Source: Clostridia bacterium (GTDB taxonomy: Bacteria; Bacillota; Clostridia; Oscillospirales; CAG-272). Taken from it: a DNA stretch of 34,517 nt. The notes beneath the pieces were generated by a model, which saw only the letters and a list, made by a program, of their open reading frames with translations, made no database searches and was not told the origin of the DNA. Positions within the stretch are counted from its first letter, which is position 1, and each line of letters opens with the position of its first letter. The translations under genes and the position numbers were made by a program. Shown here in pieces: positions 16,146-23,770 of this stretch. The DNA lies in NCBI GenBank assembly GCA_017556745.1, contig JAFYMF010000049.1:1-34517 (forward strand), written 5' to 3'.

Positions 16146-17126
16146 TCACTTGGCGGAGTTTTTTGCAGTTTCAATCTTATAATCATTTTTCCACGTACAC
16201 TCATCCCAACCCTTTGTGTCGGGATCATAACAAACAGTAACGTTACCGTGGAATTCTCCGTTACCGATATCAGGACAGTCACCCTTGAAGATGAATTTTA
16301 TAGAACCGTAATTAAAGAAAACGTTGGGTTCTATAGTTTTGACGGAAGCGGGAATAATGACCTCGATATCAGACGTGGTAGCAAAAAATGCGTAACCGTC
16401 TATTTCGGTATATCCTTCCTCGAATATTATCTTACTGAGAGAGGGGACGTTTGAAAATATCGGTTGCGAGAGCCCGTTAAGTCTATCTGCATTGGAAACA
16501 GTTACCGTTTCGAGTGACGTACAGTCGGCGAAGGCCCCAGGACCGAAGATTTTAAGGCTTTCAGTCAGTCGGATCTCCTTAAGAGACGTACAACCGTAAA
16601 AAGCTCTCTCATATATATACTCGAGAGTGGTGGGAAGCTTTACTTCGCGGAGAGAGGTACAGCCCATAAATGCAAAATCACCAATGTGTGTAAGTACGGT
16701 TTCAGACAGATCTATTTCTTTGAGCGATACGCAGTTTTCAAAGGAATGATACCCGATGCTTTTAAGATTTTTTGATATCTTAACCTTGGTAAGCGATGAG
16801 CAATCCATAAATGCGTTTGAGCCTACGGATGTAACACTGTCCGGGATTACTACGGATTTTATATTGCTGTTCTGAAAGGCACCAATCATCTCGGTAGCGT
16901 TTTCACCAATCGAATATATGTTTTTTACCGGCAGTCCGTCTATTTCTGCCGGAATAACTACATTCTCGGATGTACCGATATACTTGGTTATGAGTATGTA
17001 ATCGCTATTCTCCGATTTTTGATATTCAAAATCGGTTACGGGGTTTTCCTTGACCTCTGCCGAGCATCCACACAAAATTAAGACAAATAGTGATATCATA
17101 AAAATAATCGCAATAATTTTTTTCAT
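16146..17126 (-). CDS. BspA-type leucine-rich-repeat lipoprotein
   Basis: A 326-residue surface lipoprotein. The signal sequence MKKIIAIIFMISLFVLIL leads to a lipobox-like LCGC with Cys21. From about residue 55 the protein is made of roughly 23-residue LRR_5 (BspA/Treponema pallidum-type) repeats of the form G-x-x-A-F-x-x-C-x-S-L-x-x-V-x-I-P. Examples are SNAFMDCSSLTKVKI, YHSFENCVSLKEIDL, DFAFMGCTSLREVKLP, ERAFYGCTSLKEIRL and PGAFADCTSLETVTV. Such proteins act in adhesion or protein binding at the cell surface. The ribosome binding site GGGGA precedes the ATG. Partner unknown. It lies between the sialidase-fold and CBM9-like genes, fitting a cell-surface/glycan neighbourhood. Confidence 0.88.
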   Translation of the reverse strand: MKKIIAIIFMISLFVLILCGCSAEVKENPVTDFEYQKSENSDYILITKYIGTSENVVIPAEIDGLPVKNIYSIGENATEMIGAFQNSNIKSVVIPDSVTSVGSNAFMDCSSLTKVKISKNLKSIGYHSFENCVSLKEIDLSETVLTHIGDFAFMGCTSLREVKLPTTLEYIYERAFYGCTSLKEIRLTESLKIFGPGAFADCTSLETVTVSNADRLNGLSQPIFSNVPSLSKIIFEEGYTEIDGYAFFATTSDIEVIIPASVKTIEPNVFFNYGSIKFIFKGDCPDIGNGEFHGNVTVCYDPDTKGWDECTWKNDYKIETAKNSAK

Positions 17127-17240
17127 GTTTTCCCCATTTCATTTTACAGAGATTGTAGTATATATTTTTTGTTTGTACTGTATTCTCTTGAAAATACAGG
17201 CTAAAGGTTATAAAAAAATGCTTTTTTCTTTGGATAGTCA

Positions 17241-17273
17241 AACACGGCCATTTACCGAAGTGATGACCGTGTT
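17241..17273 (-). terminator. Hairpin after the CBM9-like gene, possible terminator
   Basis: An 11-bp stem (17241-17251 with 17263-17273) with one G-T pair, just after the minus-strand stop at 17284. The following T run is short (GTTTG), so it may be a weak terminator. Confidence 0.45.
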
Positions 17274-17283
17274 AAAATATTAA

Positions 17284-17934
17284 TTACTCTCCAAGCTTTA
17301 CAAAGTGACTTTCATCACCGGGATACTGAGGGATAGAGAAGATAGCTCCAACCATTGACTCACCGGGATCGTTCTCAACGGTCCAGCGGTCATCTATCTC
17401 AAGAAGAGTACCGATGACAGAACCCTCCTTTATGTAATCGGGCAGGGGAACGCGGATTTCAACGATGTAGTTGTTGTTTTCACGGTCGATGGTAGCCGCC
17501 CAGTCCTCACGGGGGGTATCGTGATATTTGAGGGTGGATGTGCGGTTGGGATGAATGTGCTCATCAACTACAGAGCGGATGTTGTGTGCATCGCTGTGTA
17601 TAGCAAAAACGTCATCATCAGAGAAGTAAAAATATATCTCAGCGCCGTCATCGTTCCAAGGCCAGGTGGTGCTCATGCGCCATTCCTCACCGCGGGAGCA
17701 GATAGTCTCGTCATGTATCACTGCACAGGCATATACGTATTTGTCATCGAAAAGGTAATAAACCTTTCCGCAGGTGTTGGACATGTACTTCTTTACGTAG
17801 TCGTCACCCTTGAGAGCATAGTTAAGGTTTACCATCGGCTCTTCAACAAGACAATAGCTGTCAAGGTATATATCATCAAGATGACCGTCAATCACAGGAG
17901 TACCGCGCTTGACTACAGGGTATTTTTTATCCAT
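17284..17934 (-). CDS. Stand-alone CBM9-like domain protein
   Basis: A 216-residue protein from the ATG at 17934, which is preceded by ACGGAG. The longer in-frame reading to 17994 runs through the promoter and is rejected. The sequence has the CBM9-type beta-sandwich opening (PVIDGHLDDIYLDSY), the central VYYLFDDKYVYACAVIHDETIC, then WPWNDDGAEIYFYFSDD, EDWAATIDRENNNYIVEIRVPLP, and GTLLEIDDRW. These W-N-D-D-x-x-E and E-I-R-V-P patterns are the hallmark of the family that in xylanases binds sugar reducing ends. There is no signal peptide and no attached catalytic domain. It may sense or hold a sugar, or act together with the divergent beta-helix protein. A consensus promoter precedes it. Confidence 0.78.
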   Translation of the reverse strand: MDKKYPVVKRGTPVIDGHLDDIYLDSYCLVEEPMVNLNYALKGDDYVKKYMSNTCGKVYYLFDDKYVYACAVIHDETICSRGEEWRMSTTWPWNDDGAEIYFYFSDDDVFAIHSDAHNIRSVVDEHIHPNRTSTLKYHDTPREDWAATIDRENNNYIVEIRVPLPDYIKEGSVIGTLLEIDDRWTVENDPGESMVGAIFSIPQYPGDESHFVKLGE

Positions 17935-17965
17935 AATAAAATCTCCGTTATCTCTTTTTTGTTTG

Positions 17966-17994
17966 ATTTTATCATGCATGACTTTTATTGTCAA
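17966..17994 (-). promoter_or_regulatory. Promoter of the CBM9-like gene
   Basis: On the minus strand, TTGACA (17989-17994) and TAAAAT (17966-17971), 17-bp spacer. Confidence 0.7.
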
Positions 17995-18072
17995 GATGAT
18001 TTTCGTTATTTCTGTAACTTCGGTTATTTATTGACGGTGAATTTGTTTATCTGTACCGAGCTTGCATCTGCC

Positions 18073-18101
18073 TTGACAGAGAGTTTTCTCTATGATATAC
18101 T
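18073..18101 (+). promoter_or_regulatory. Promoter of the beta-helix lipoprotein gene
   Basis: TTGACA (18073-18078) and TATACT (18096-18101), 17-bp spacer. The spacer holds the inverted repeat GAGAG-TTTT-CTCT (18079-18091), a possible operator. Transcription would start near 18108. Confidence 0.7.
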
Positions 18102-18135
18102 GTAATAAAGGTTAAATATGCGAAAGGATAAGGTT

Positions 18136-20256
18136 ATGAAATCTAAGTTTTTTTCGGTGTGTTTATTTATCACTGTTTTACTGATCTTGGTTTCTTGCTC
18201 GAATGTTGATTCTGATAATTATTCCGATACTTATGATCCGGTAAATCCTGTGATATATCTTGAGGCAGGAGCAAAGAGTGGAACAGGGCTTAAGGATGCT
18301 CCGTACGGAGACGTCCCACAGGCACTGGAAAAAGCAAAGGAGCTAAGTCTTCTGGGAGCAGAGCATATCACCTTTAATTTCAGAGCCGGTGATTATACTC
18401 TCACCGAATGTCTTAATTTAAACGGTGCTGATTTCGGCAGTACCTCTCTTGAATTTATATGTGAAGATGAGGATATGGCTGTTATCGGTGCTTGGCTTCC
18501 CGTTACCGGATTTACCGAGACCGAGGTTAACGGTGTCAGGGCGTGGGTTGCGGATATGCCCAAGCTTAACGGTGAAAGTGTATATTCATATCAGTTCTTT
18601 TCATCGGATTACGAGAGGCTTGAACGTCCCCGTTATCCCGAGGAAGGGTACCTTGTAAATGAGTTTGCCACTAATGAAAATTTTGATAAGTTGCACTGTG
18701 ATGAGATCGAATATAAAGAAGGTGATGCTTTTGACTATGCCTTCTATTTCTATGAGGGGGATATTCCCGAAAATCTTACAAGAATTGAAGATATGCAGAT
18801 GTGCATGTTTCATTATTGGAACGATGAGCGTCTTAACGTAAAGAGTATAGATTATAATAATAATTTGCTGAGCTTTTCTCAGAGGACCCTCATGAACTTC
18901 AGAGAGTGGGACGGAAGCGGTGCAAGATATTATATTGATAACGTTTTTGAATATCTTAATTCTCCGGGTGAGGTCTATAACGACAGAGCAACAGGAAAGC
19001 TTTACTATATTCCGGCTGAAAATGAAAAGATCGATGAGTGCAAGATCTATGCTTCAACAACAGATATTCTTCTTATCATTGACGGTATGAACGGAAGCGC
19101 TGAGAAAAATTCCGTTGAAATGAAGAATATAGGATTTGTTGGCAGTGACTGGAAACCCATGGTCAGATGGGCAAGTCAGGCGGCAAGCGATTTACCTGCC
19201 GCGGTTACGATATTCAACTCATCATATATGAAATTTGAGGACTGCTCCTTCGATCATATCGGTAATTACGCTATTGAGATCCAAACTAAGGTTAACAACG
19301 TGACCTTTGATCACTGCTCTGTTTCGGACATCGGTGCGGGCGGATTCAGAATAACCGGTACAAACGTTGTTCCGGTAACCGAGGACGTTCCGCATGACAT
19401 CGTTATAACCGACTGTACCGTCAGCGAATACGGAAGAGTGTACCGCTGTGCGGTAGGTATTCTTCTCAAGTATGCGTATGACTGTACCATTTCCCATAAC
19501 AATATTTTTGACGGATATTATACCGCTGTTTCAGTGGGATGGTCGTGGGGATACGGGGATCATGCTACGTCGGGTATTACCGTTGAAAAGAATCATATTT
19601 ACGATATAGGTCAGGGAATTCTCACAGACCTAGGCGGTATTTATACTCTCGGTATTCAGCCGGGAACAGTGATTCGCGGAAATCTTATACACGATATCGC
19701 TGATTATGAGGACGGATACGGCGGATTTGCCTGCTATAACGATGAAGGTTCTACCGGTATCGTTGTTGAAAATAATATAGGATATAATACTACAGGGCCT
19801 GTATATACCTGTAACTTCGGTGAGGATCTTGTCATCAGAAATAATATTTTTGCTTTCGGACGGCTTGGCGGAGTAAGTTCAAACCGCCAGGAGGAGGGAA
19901 TCTCATTCGTCTTTGAAAGAAATATTGTTATCAATGATTATAACCCGATATACCGCGTAAATTATGATGACAATACCTGGACAGACGATTCGAATCTGTT
20001 GTGGGATTACACTCTTGGTCAGCAGCTGATCAGCTATAACAAGTCATTTGACGAGTTGTCGGAACCTCTGATCGAATACTTCAAGGAGACCAACAGAAAT
20101 ACTTTAACCAATAACGGTCTTTACAAAAACGCTGTTATTGCCGATCCAATGTTTGTCGATGTGTTTAATTATGATTTTACACTCACAGATAGTTCTCCTG
20201 CTAAGGATATTGGTTTTAACCCGATTGATATGAGTGATGTAGGACCGCGTAACTGA
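18136..20256 (+). CDS. GH141-like right-handed parallel beta-helix lipoprotein
   Basis: A 706-residue protein from the ATG at 18136. The in-frame ATG at 18118 lies only about 10 nt after the predicted transcription start, while 18136 has AAAGGATAAGG ahead of it. A lipoprotein signal ends LILVSC with Cys21. The N-terminal region has the DAPYGDVPQALEKAKEL opening of pectate-lyase-like helices. Repeated coils follow, such as NVTFDHCSVSDIGAGGF, DIVITDCTVSEYGRV, TISHNNIFDGYYTAVSVGW, ITVEKNHIYDIGQGILTDLG and IVVENNIGYN. The block LTDLGGIYTLG and the early address of PRYPEEGYL match GH141-like proteins. The characterised GH141 member known to me is an alpha-L-fucosidase acting on rhamnogalacturonan II, and a xylanase is also placed there. 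With fucI nearby, a fucose-containing pectin substrate is plausible but unproven. It is divergent from the CBM9-like gene. Confidence 0.78.
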   Translation: MKSKFFSVCLFITVLLILVSCSNVDSDNYSDTYDPVNPVIYLEAGAKSGTGLKDAPYGDVPQALEKAKELSLLGAEHITFNFRAGDYTLTECLNLNGADFGSTSLEFICEDEDMAVIGAWLPVTGFTETEVNGVRAWVADMPKLNGESVYSYQFFSSDYERLERPRYPEEGYLVNEFATNENFDKLHCDEIEYKEGDAFDYAFYFYEGDIPENLTRIEDMQMCMFHYWNDERLNVKSIDYNNNLLSFSQRTLMNFREWDGSGARYYIDNVFEYLNSPGEVYNDRATGKLYYIPAENEKIDECKIYASTTDILLIIDGMNGSAEKNSVEMKNIGFVGSDWKPMVRWASQAASDLPAAVTIFNSSYMKFEDCSFDHIGNYAIEIQTKVNNVTFDHCSVSDIGAGGFRITGTNVVPVTEDVPHDIVITDCTVSEYGRVYRCAVGILLKYAYDCTISHNNIFDGYYTAVSVGWSWGYGDHATSGITVEKNHIYDIGQGILTDLGGIYTLGIQPGTVIRGNLIHDIADYEDGYGGFACYNDEGSTGIVVENNIGYNTTGPVYTCNFGEDLVIRNNIFAFGRLGGVSSNRQEEGISFVFERNIVINDYNPIYRVNYDDNTWTDDSNLLWDYTLGQQLISYNKSFDELSEPLIEYFKETNRNTLTNNGLYKNAVIADPMFVDVFNYDFTLTDSSPAKDIGFNPIDMSDVGPRN

Positions 20257-20312
20257 ATAAAACCAAAAACCCTGAGCTGAGGTCGTGCAAAATAAGCGGT
20301 AAAATTGAATTT

Positions 20313-20343
20313 AGCCACCACGAAAATCGTGGTGGCTTTTTTT
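20313..20343 (+). terminator. Terminator of the beta-helix gene
   Basis: An 11-bp stem (20313-20323 with 20327-20337) followed by seven T. Confidence 0.9.
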
Positions 20344-20365
20344 GATATGCAGAAAGCAAAGGAAA

Positions 20366-20384
20366 GCCCCGCGCAAGGCGGGGC
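20366..20384 (-). terminator. Hairpin downstream of the XRE regulator gene
   Basis: GC-only stem GCCCCGC / GCGGGGC (20366-20372 with 20378-20384), followed on the minus strand by TTTCCTTT. It is a likely terminator for the gene ending at 20400. Confidence 0.6.
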
Positions 20385-20399
20385 AATAAAAAATATAAT

Positions 20400-21551
20400 C
20401 TATTTTGATTCAGCCATTTCTTTAGCTCTTGCGAGTAGATTTATATAACGATCATCTTCGTGCACTGCATCAAACCAAGGCCACTTTGTCATCGCATTAA
20501 ATATGTCACCCTTAATTTGCCAAAACAACCACAAGTATGGTGTCCAAACACTCGTACCATCTTCAAAGAATATGTTAACTACGCAATTCTTTTCTATTTT
20601 GGAGATCTTTGCATTTTCAAACAGTATAGGAGAACCTGTATCCATTTTTTTGCCTTCTGGTATTTGTAACCAAGCATCATACAATGTAAAAGCTTTTTCA
20701 AGATATATAAAGCCTTCATCAGTTTCACCAGCACCAATCATTGCTCCTGCAGCCTTTAAGCACAAATCAGCATAGCAACCGCTCCATGCCTCAGAAATTT
20801 CTCCATTATCTGAAATACACTCAAGGACTCTCATTCTATATTTCATAAGAGCAGCCGTTTTTTGTGGTTTTTCAAAGAGCATACCATTGTCTTTTTCATA
20901 ATAACGCATATACTCTCTTCCTAAAAAGTGCATTAAATTTAAGAGAACATTCGCTGTGTTCTGCTTTTGATATTCTGCTTGTTTTCCCCTCGTCCAAAAC
21001 CGCTCTTCAATACGCTCGTTTTGACAAGACGAATAAAACTGTTCGCTTTTATATTGCCAGTTTTCCCATTCATCATCGGGGCATACGATGCTCATACATT
21101 CCAGTGCGTTTTGACGGGTATATTCCCAAGTGCAATCTGAAATAATTTTCTCGCATACTTCCTTGAGTAGCGGGTAATCGCTTTGCCAACAGCCTTTATT
21201 TCTCAAAATTGCCATAGCCAAACAATCGCAAACAACAAAATCCGAGGGATACTTTTTGTAGTATTCCTTTGCCAAAATCAGTTGTTCTGTCGGAAGCGAT
21301 TGGTTGAATTTTGACATGAAAAATTCAACATCCGCTTGGTGGCTGGCTTCATCGTTACCAATAAGCTCGTCAACCGTTATTTTAAAATAATTTGCGATTC
21401 GAGGCAAAAGAGTAATATCGGGATATCCGCCGCGCTCCCAGTTGGAAACCGCTTGCGGTGAAACCATCAGCGCGTTGGCTAACTCTTCTTGCGTTAGCTT
21501 TAGTTTTCTTCTTTCACGGAGTATCACTTCCGCGATCTTCAATTCAGCCAT
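20400..21551 (-). CDS. XRE-family helix-turn-helix regulator with large C-terminal domain
   Basis: A 383-residue protein from the ATG at 21551, which has AGGAGG ahead; the longer in-frame reading to 21584 crosses the operator and is rejected. Residues about 5-60 form a Cro/C1-type HTH: EVILRERRKLKLTQEELANA, VSPQAVSNWERG, DITLLPRIANYFKITVDELI. Residues 70-380 are helical and rich in Trp, Cys and Glu. They contain segments such as EQLILAKEYYKKYPSDFVV and DEGFIYLEKAFTLYDAWLQI, suggestive of TPR-like helices that could sense a ligand or partner. No catalytic motif is seen. A palindrome sits at the predicted transcription start, suggesting autoregulation. The gene is flanked by terminators and an intergenic repeat mosaic, so it may be a recent, self-contained insertion. 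Confidence 0.85.
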   Translation of the reverse strand: MAELKIAEVILRERRKLKLTQEELANALMVSPQAVSNWERGGYPDITLLPRIANYFKITVDELIGNDEASHQADVEFFMSKFNQSLPTEQLILAKEYYKKYPSDFVVCDCLAMAILRNKGCWQSDYPLLKEVCEKIISDCTWEYTRQNALECMSIVCPDDEWENWQYKSEQFYSSCQNERIEERFWTRGKQAEYQKQNTANVLLNLMHFLGREYMRYYEKDNGMLFEKPQKTAALMKYRMRVLECISDNGEISEAWSGCYADLCLKAAGAMIGAGETDEGFIYLEKAFTLYDAWLQIPEGKKMDTGSPILFENAKISKIEKNCVVNIFFEDGTSVWTPYLWLFWQIKGDIFNAMTKWPWFDAVHEDDRYINLLARAKEMAESK

Positions 21552-21574
21552 AAATCCTCCTAAATGATTATTAG

Positions 21575-21586
21575 AGGTGCGCACCT
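21575..21586. promoter_or_regulatory. Perfect palindrome AGGTGCGCACCT, candidate XRE operator
   Basis: A perfect 12-bp dyad between the -10 box and the start codon of the XRE gene. It covers roughly +3 to +14 of the predicted transcript, where a bound repressor would block initiation or elongation. Confidence 0.6.
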
Positions 21587-21595
21587 TCTGATAGT

Positions 21596-21624
21596 ATTAT
21601 AGCATTAATTGCACGTAAAGTCAG
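21596..21624 (-). promoter_or_regulatory. Extended -10 promoter of the XRE gene
   Basis: On the minus strand, TATAAT (21596-21601) has a TGn extension (TGC). A weak -35, CTGACT (21619-21624), sits 17 bp upstream. Confidence 0.6.
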
Positions 21625-21689
21625 CAACTGCACTATTGAGCTTTCTCAAACATCATTTGAAAAATACAAATCTCGCTTGTTTATTCTGC

Positions 21690-21920
21690 TTTCCCCACGC
21701 TCGCGTCCGGGGCAAGCATAGCGCGTGGACGTCCACCGCGCAAAATCGGGCAGATGCCCGAACCCACTATCAGAAGAGAAAATGGTTCGTAGTAGGGCGG
21801 GGGGCTTGCTCCCACCGAAAAATACCTTTATGAAATCAAAAACGGGCGACCAATGGTCGCCCCTACAAGGTAGGTGTTGCTTTTAAAAACGAAGCGGCGG
21901 GAGCAAGCCCCCGCCCTACG
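21690..21920. repeat. Mosaic of intergenic palindromes (REP/BIME-like)
   Basis: No gene is seen in 21625-21977. It contains a hairpin around GTGGACGTCCAC (21725-21736) extended by GC-rich arms. A second hairpin is TCGGGCA/TGCCCGA (about 21746-21763). A pair of inverted near-identical copies of about 25 bp lies at 21792-21817 (GTAGGGCGGGG... strand) and 21895-21919 (its reverse complement, one extra G and one mismatch). Between them is the palindrome GGGCGACCA-A-TGGTCGCCC (21844-21862). The GC content is visibly higher than in its surroundings. This looks like a repeat element occurring elsewhere in the genome, but copies cannot be checked here. Confidence 0.7.
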
Positions 21921-21977
21921 TTATGAAATTGATTTTTCCGCTAAGAATGCAGAGACGAGGCTCAGGGTTTTTTAGCT

Positions 21978-23657
21978 TTATATATTGTTATCCATCCAGT
22001 TCCATCTGTTTGTGACGAAGTCTCTTATGTATTTTACGTTGTCCTCGTAGGTTTTTAGATTAACAATGGATTTTGGCTGAGGTGCAACCACTCGTGTGCC
22101 GAGGATATTCCAAACGGTAAAATTGTATTCGGCGCTTGAGGAGAGGGTTTCTTCCATTCGGTCTATGAGTCCGATTGCTGTATCAAGAAGCTCGTCTTTT
22201 ACTTCGTCCCAACGGGTTCTCAGCTTTGCTCTGAATGTGGAATCATCCATCAGATAGCACATCCAGTTATCATAGATATATCCGTATTCCTGTGCAAGAC
22301 AAGCCCATATATCGTATCTGCCGAAGTCGTTATAAAGATTTCCCATTGCCAGATCGTAATCCCACAGAGGCCCCATTTTGAGTTTTTCGCCCGGTTCCTT
22401 TGTCATGAAGCAACTGCGGTTAAAGCAGGATTCAAGATTATAGAACAGCTCGTTTGCAATAAACCAATCAATAAGCGCATCAACATCAATGTAATCCTCA
22501 TAATTACTGAGGGCAACCACTGCGGCGTCGGTACGGTTTATGTAATCAATTATAAAGTCAGCTTGTTCTTGAGTGATTTCATCATCTTCAGGTGATTCTA
22601 TAGAACACCAGCGAACCAAAGAAGTATAGAGCACGGTTTTATCAAGAATGTCTTCGTCCTCGTCATACCCGCCTATCTCAAGCAAAAATGAAGTATCCGG
22701 CAGTCCGTTGTTGTCGGAAAGCTCTATACGGCCTGTTCCGACGTTATGATCCTCTCCTATTGAATATACGCCACGGTATTCTCCGTTGACAAAAAGGTTT
22801 ACGGGATACTGAGAGAAGGGAGAAAGCTGGTTTGAGAGTACTTTTGCACTCTCCATTGTAATATAGTTTCTCATCAGGGAATAGTCGGAATAATTTGCAA
22901 GCAGAACCCATTTCTTGCTTTTTTCAAGACCGAGTATAGATACCTTGGAATCAAATTTAAACTTATACGGTTTTTTCTCCCAGTTCCATGTGGAATTACC
23001 TCTGCCCTTTATTAACATAGAAGTAGGTTCAAGATCTTCAAATCCCTCAGACAAGTACCATCCATCTACACCTGCGGTGTCGATGCTGATTGTTGCATCT
23101 ACATAATATTCCTTGGTCACTATATCTTTTCCGTCTTTGGTATCTATGCATACAACGGGAATAGTGTTTTCTCCGTATTTAAGTACTACCTTGTACCTTG
23201 TTTCTTTTCCATCGACATTCTTTACGGTAAATACACAATCCGGAGAGGTAAGGTCTACTGTTTCACTGCCCGGGACAGGATAGTAGAGATCGCCACTGTG
23301 CTCTATAGATACGTGAGCATTTTTAAGTGAATACGTGTCTGTGGGAGCGATTATTTCAATTATTATCTCACAGTCTGTTATTTTGCCGGTGAGAGTTTCG
23401 TACATATTACGGTTGTTTTCCTTAGGTACGGTAAGGGAAAATATCTCTGCAGGCTCGGCTGCGGGACTCTGCGCCTCGGTCGTTTCTTCAGTAACAGTAT
23501 CTGATGTAGTATCCGCTGTCGTTACGGAATCCGTTTCATTTAAATCAACTTTATTTGAGTCAACTGTTTCGCTTGGCATGGTGGTGGTTTCCCCAGTACA
23601 GGAAACTGACAAAATAACAAAGATGACTGATAAAACTAATATAGTAATCTTTTTCAT
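21978..23657 (-). CDS. CotH-kinase-domain lipoprotein
   Basis: A 559-residue protein. The signal peptide ends in lipobox SVSC (Cys20), followed by a Ser/Thr/Glu-rich linker to about residue 70. A beta-sandwich-like region follows (about 70-200). Then the CotH kinase domain: LIKGRGNSTWNWEKKPYKFKF, KKWVLLANYSDYSLMRNY (catalytic lysine region), LFVNGEYRGVYSIGE, DTSFLLEIGGYDEDED, ALIDWFIANELFYNLESCFNRS and MGPLWDYDLAMGN (metal-binding DYD). CotH proteins are atypical protein kinases, first known from the Bacillus spore coat, but in gut Clostridia they are often extracellular lipoproteins near glycan or cellulosome genes. The target is unknown. GCGGAGG precedes the ATG. No terminator is obvious downstream, apart from the repeat mosaic. 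Confidence 0.9.
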   Translation of the reverse strand: MKKITILVLSVIFVILSVSCTGETTTMPSETVDSNKVDLNETDSVTTADTTSDTVTEETTEAQSPAAEPAEIFSLTVPKENNRNMYETLTGKITDCEIIIEIIAPTDTYSLKNAHVSIEHSGDLYYPVPGSETVDLTSPDCVFTVKNVDGKETRYKVVLKYGENTIPVVCIDTKDGKDIVTKEYYVDATISIDTAGVDGWYLSEGFEDLEPTSMLIKGRGNSTWNWEKKPYKFKFDSKVSILGLEKSKKWVLLANYSDYSLMRNYITMESAKVLSNQLSPFSQYPVNLFVNGEYRGVYSIGEDHNVGTGRIELSDNNGLPDTSFLLEIGGYDEDEDILDKTVLYTSLVRWCSIESPEDDEITQEQADFIIDYINRTDAAVVALSNYEDYIDVDALIDWFIANELFYNLESCFNRSCFMTKEPGEKLKMGPLWDYDLAMGNLYNDFGRYDIWACLAQEYGYIYDNWMCYLMDDSTFRAKLRTRWDEVKDELLDTAIGLIDRMEETLSSSAEYNFTVWNILGTRVVAPQPKSIVNLKTYEDNVKYIRDFVTNRWNWMDNNI

Positions 23658-23710
23658 CTTTATGTTTACCTCCGCTTTTGATACAAGATAATGATAACAT
23701 ACAGAAACGA

Positions 23711-23747
23711 AAAAATCAAGGTCTGCATCAAATAGCTGCAGACCTTG
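23711..23747 (-). terminator. gdhA terminator
   Basis: An 11-bp stem (23717-23727 with 23737-23747), then a T run on the minus strand. Confidence 0.88.
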
Positions 23748-23770
23748 AAAATATACGGTTTTTATAAAAA

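Noticed and set aside
20265..21972. 13-bp inverted repeat (AAAAACCCTGAGC and its complement) flanking the XRE gene as possible element ends
   Set aside because: Exact 13-bp inverted matches are expected by chance several times in a window this size, and no target duplication or transposase is present.
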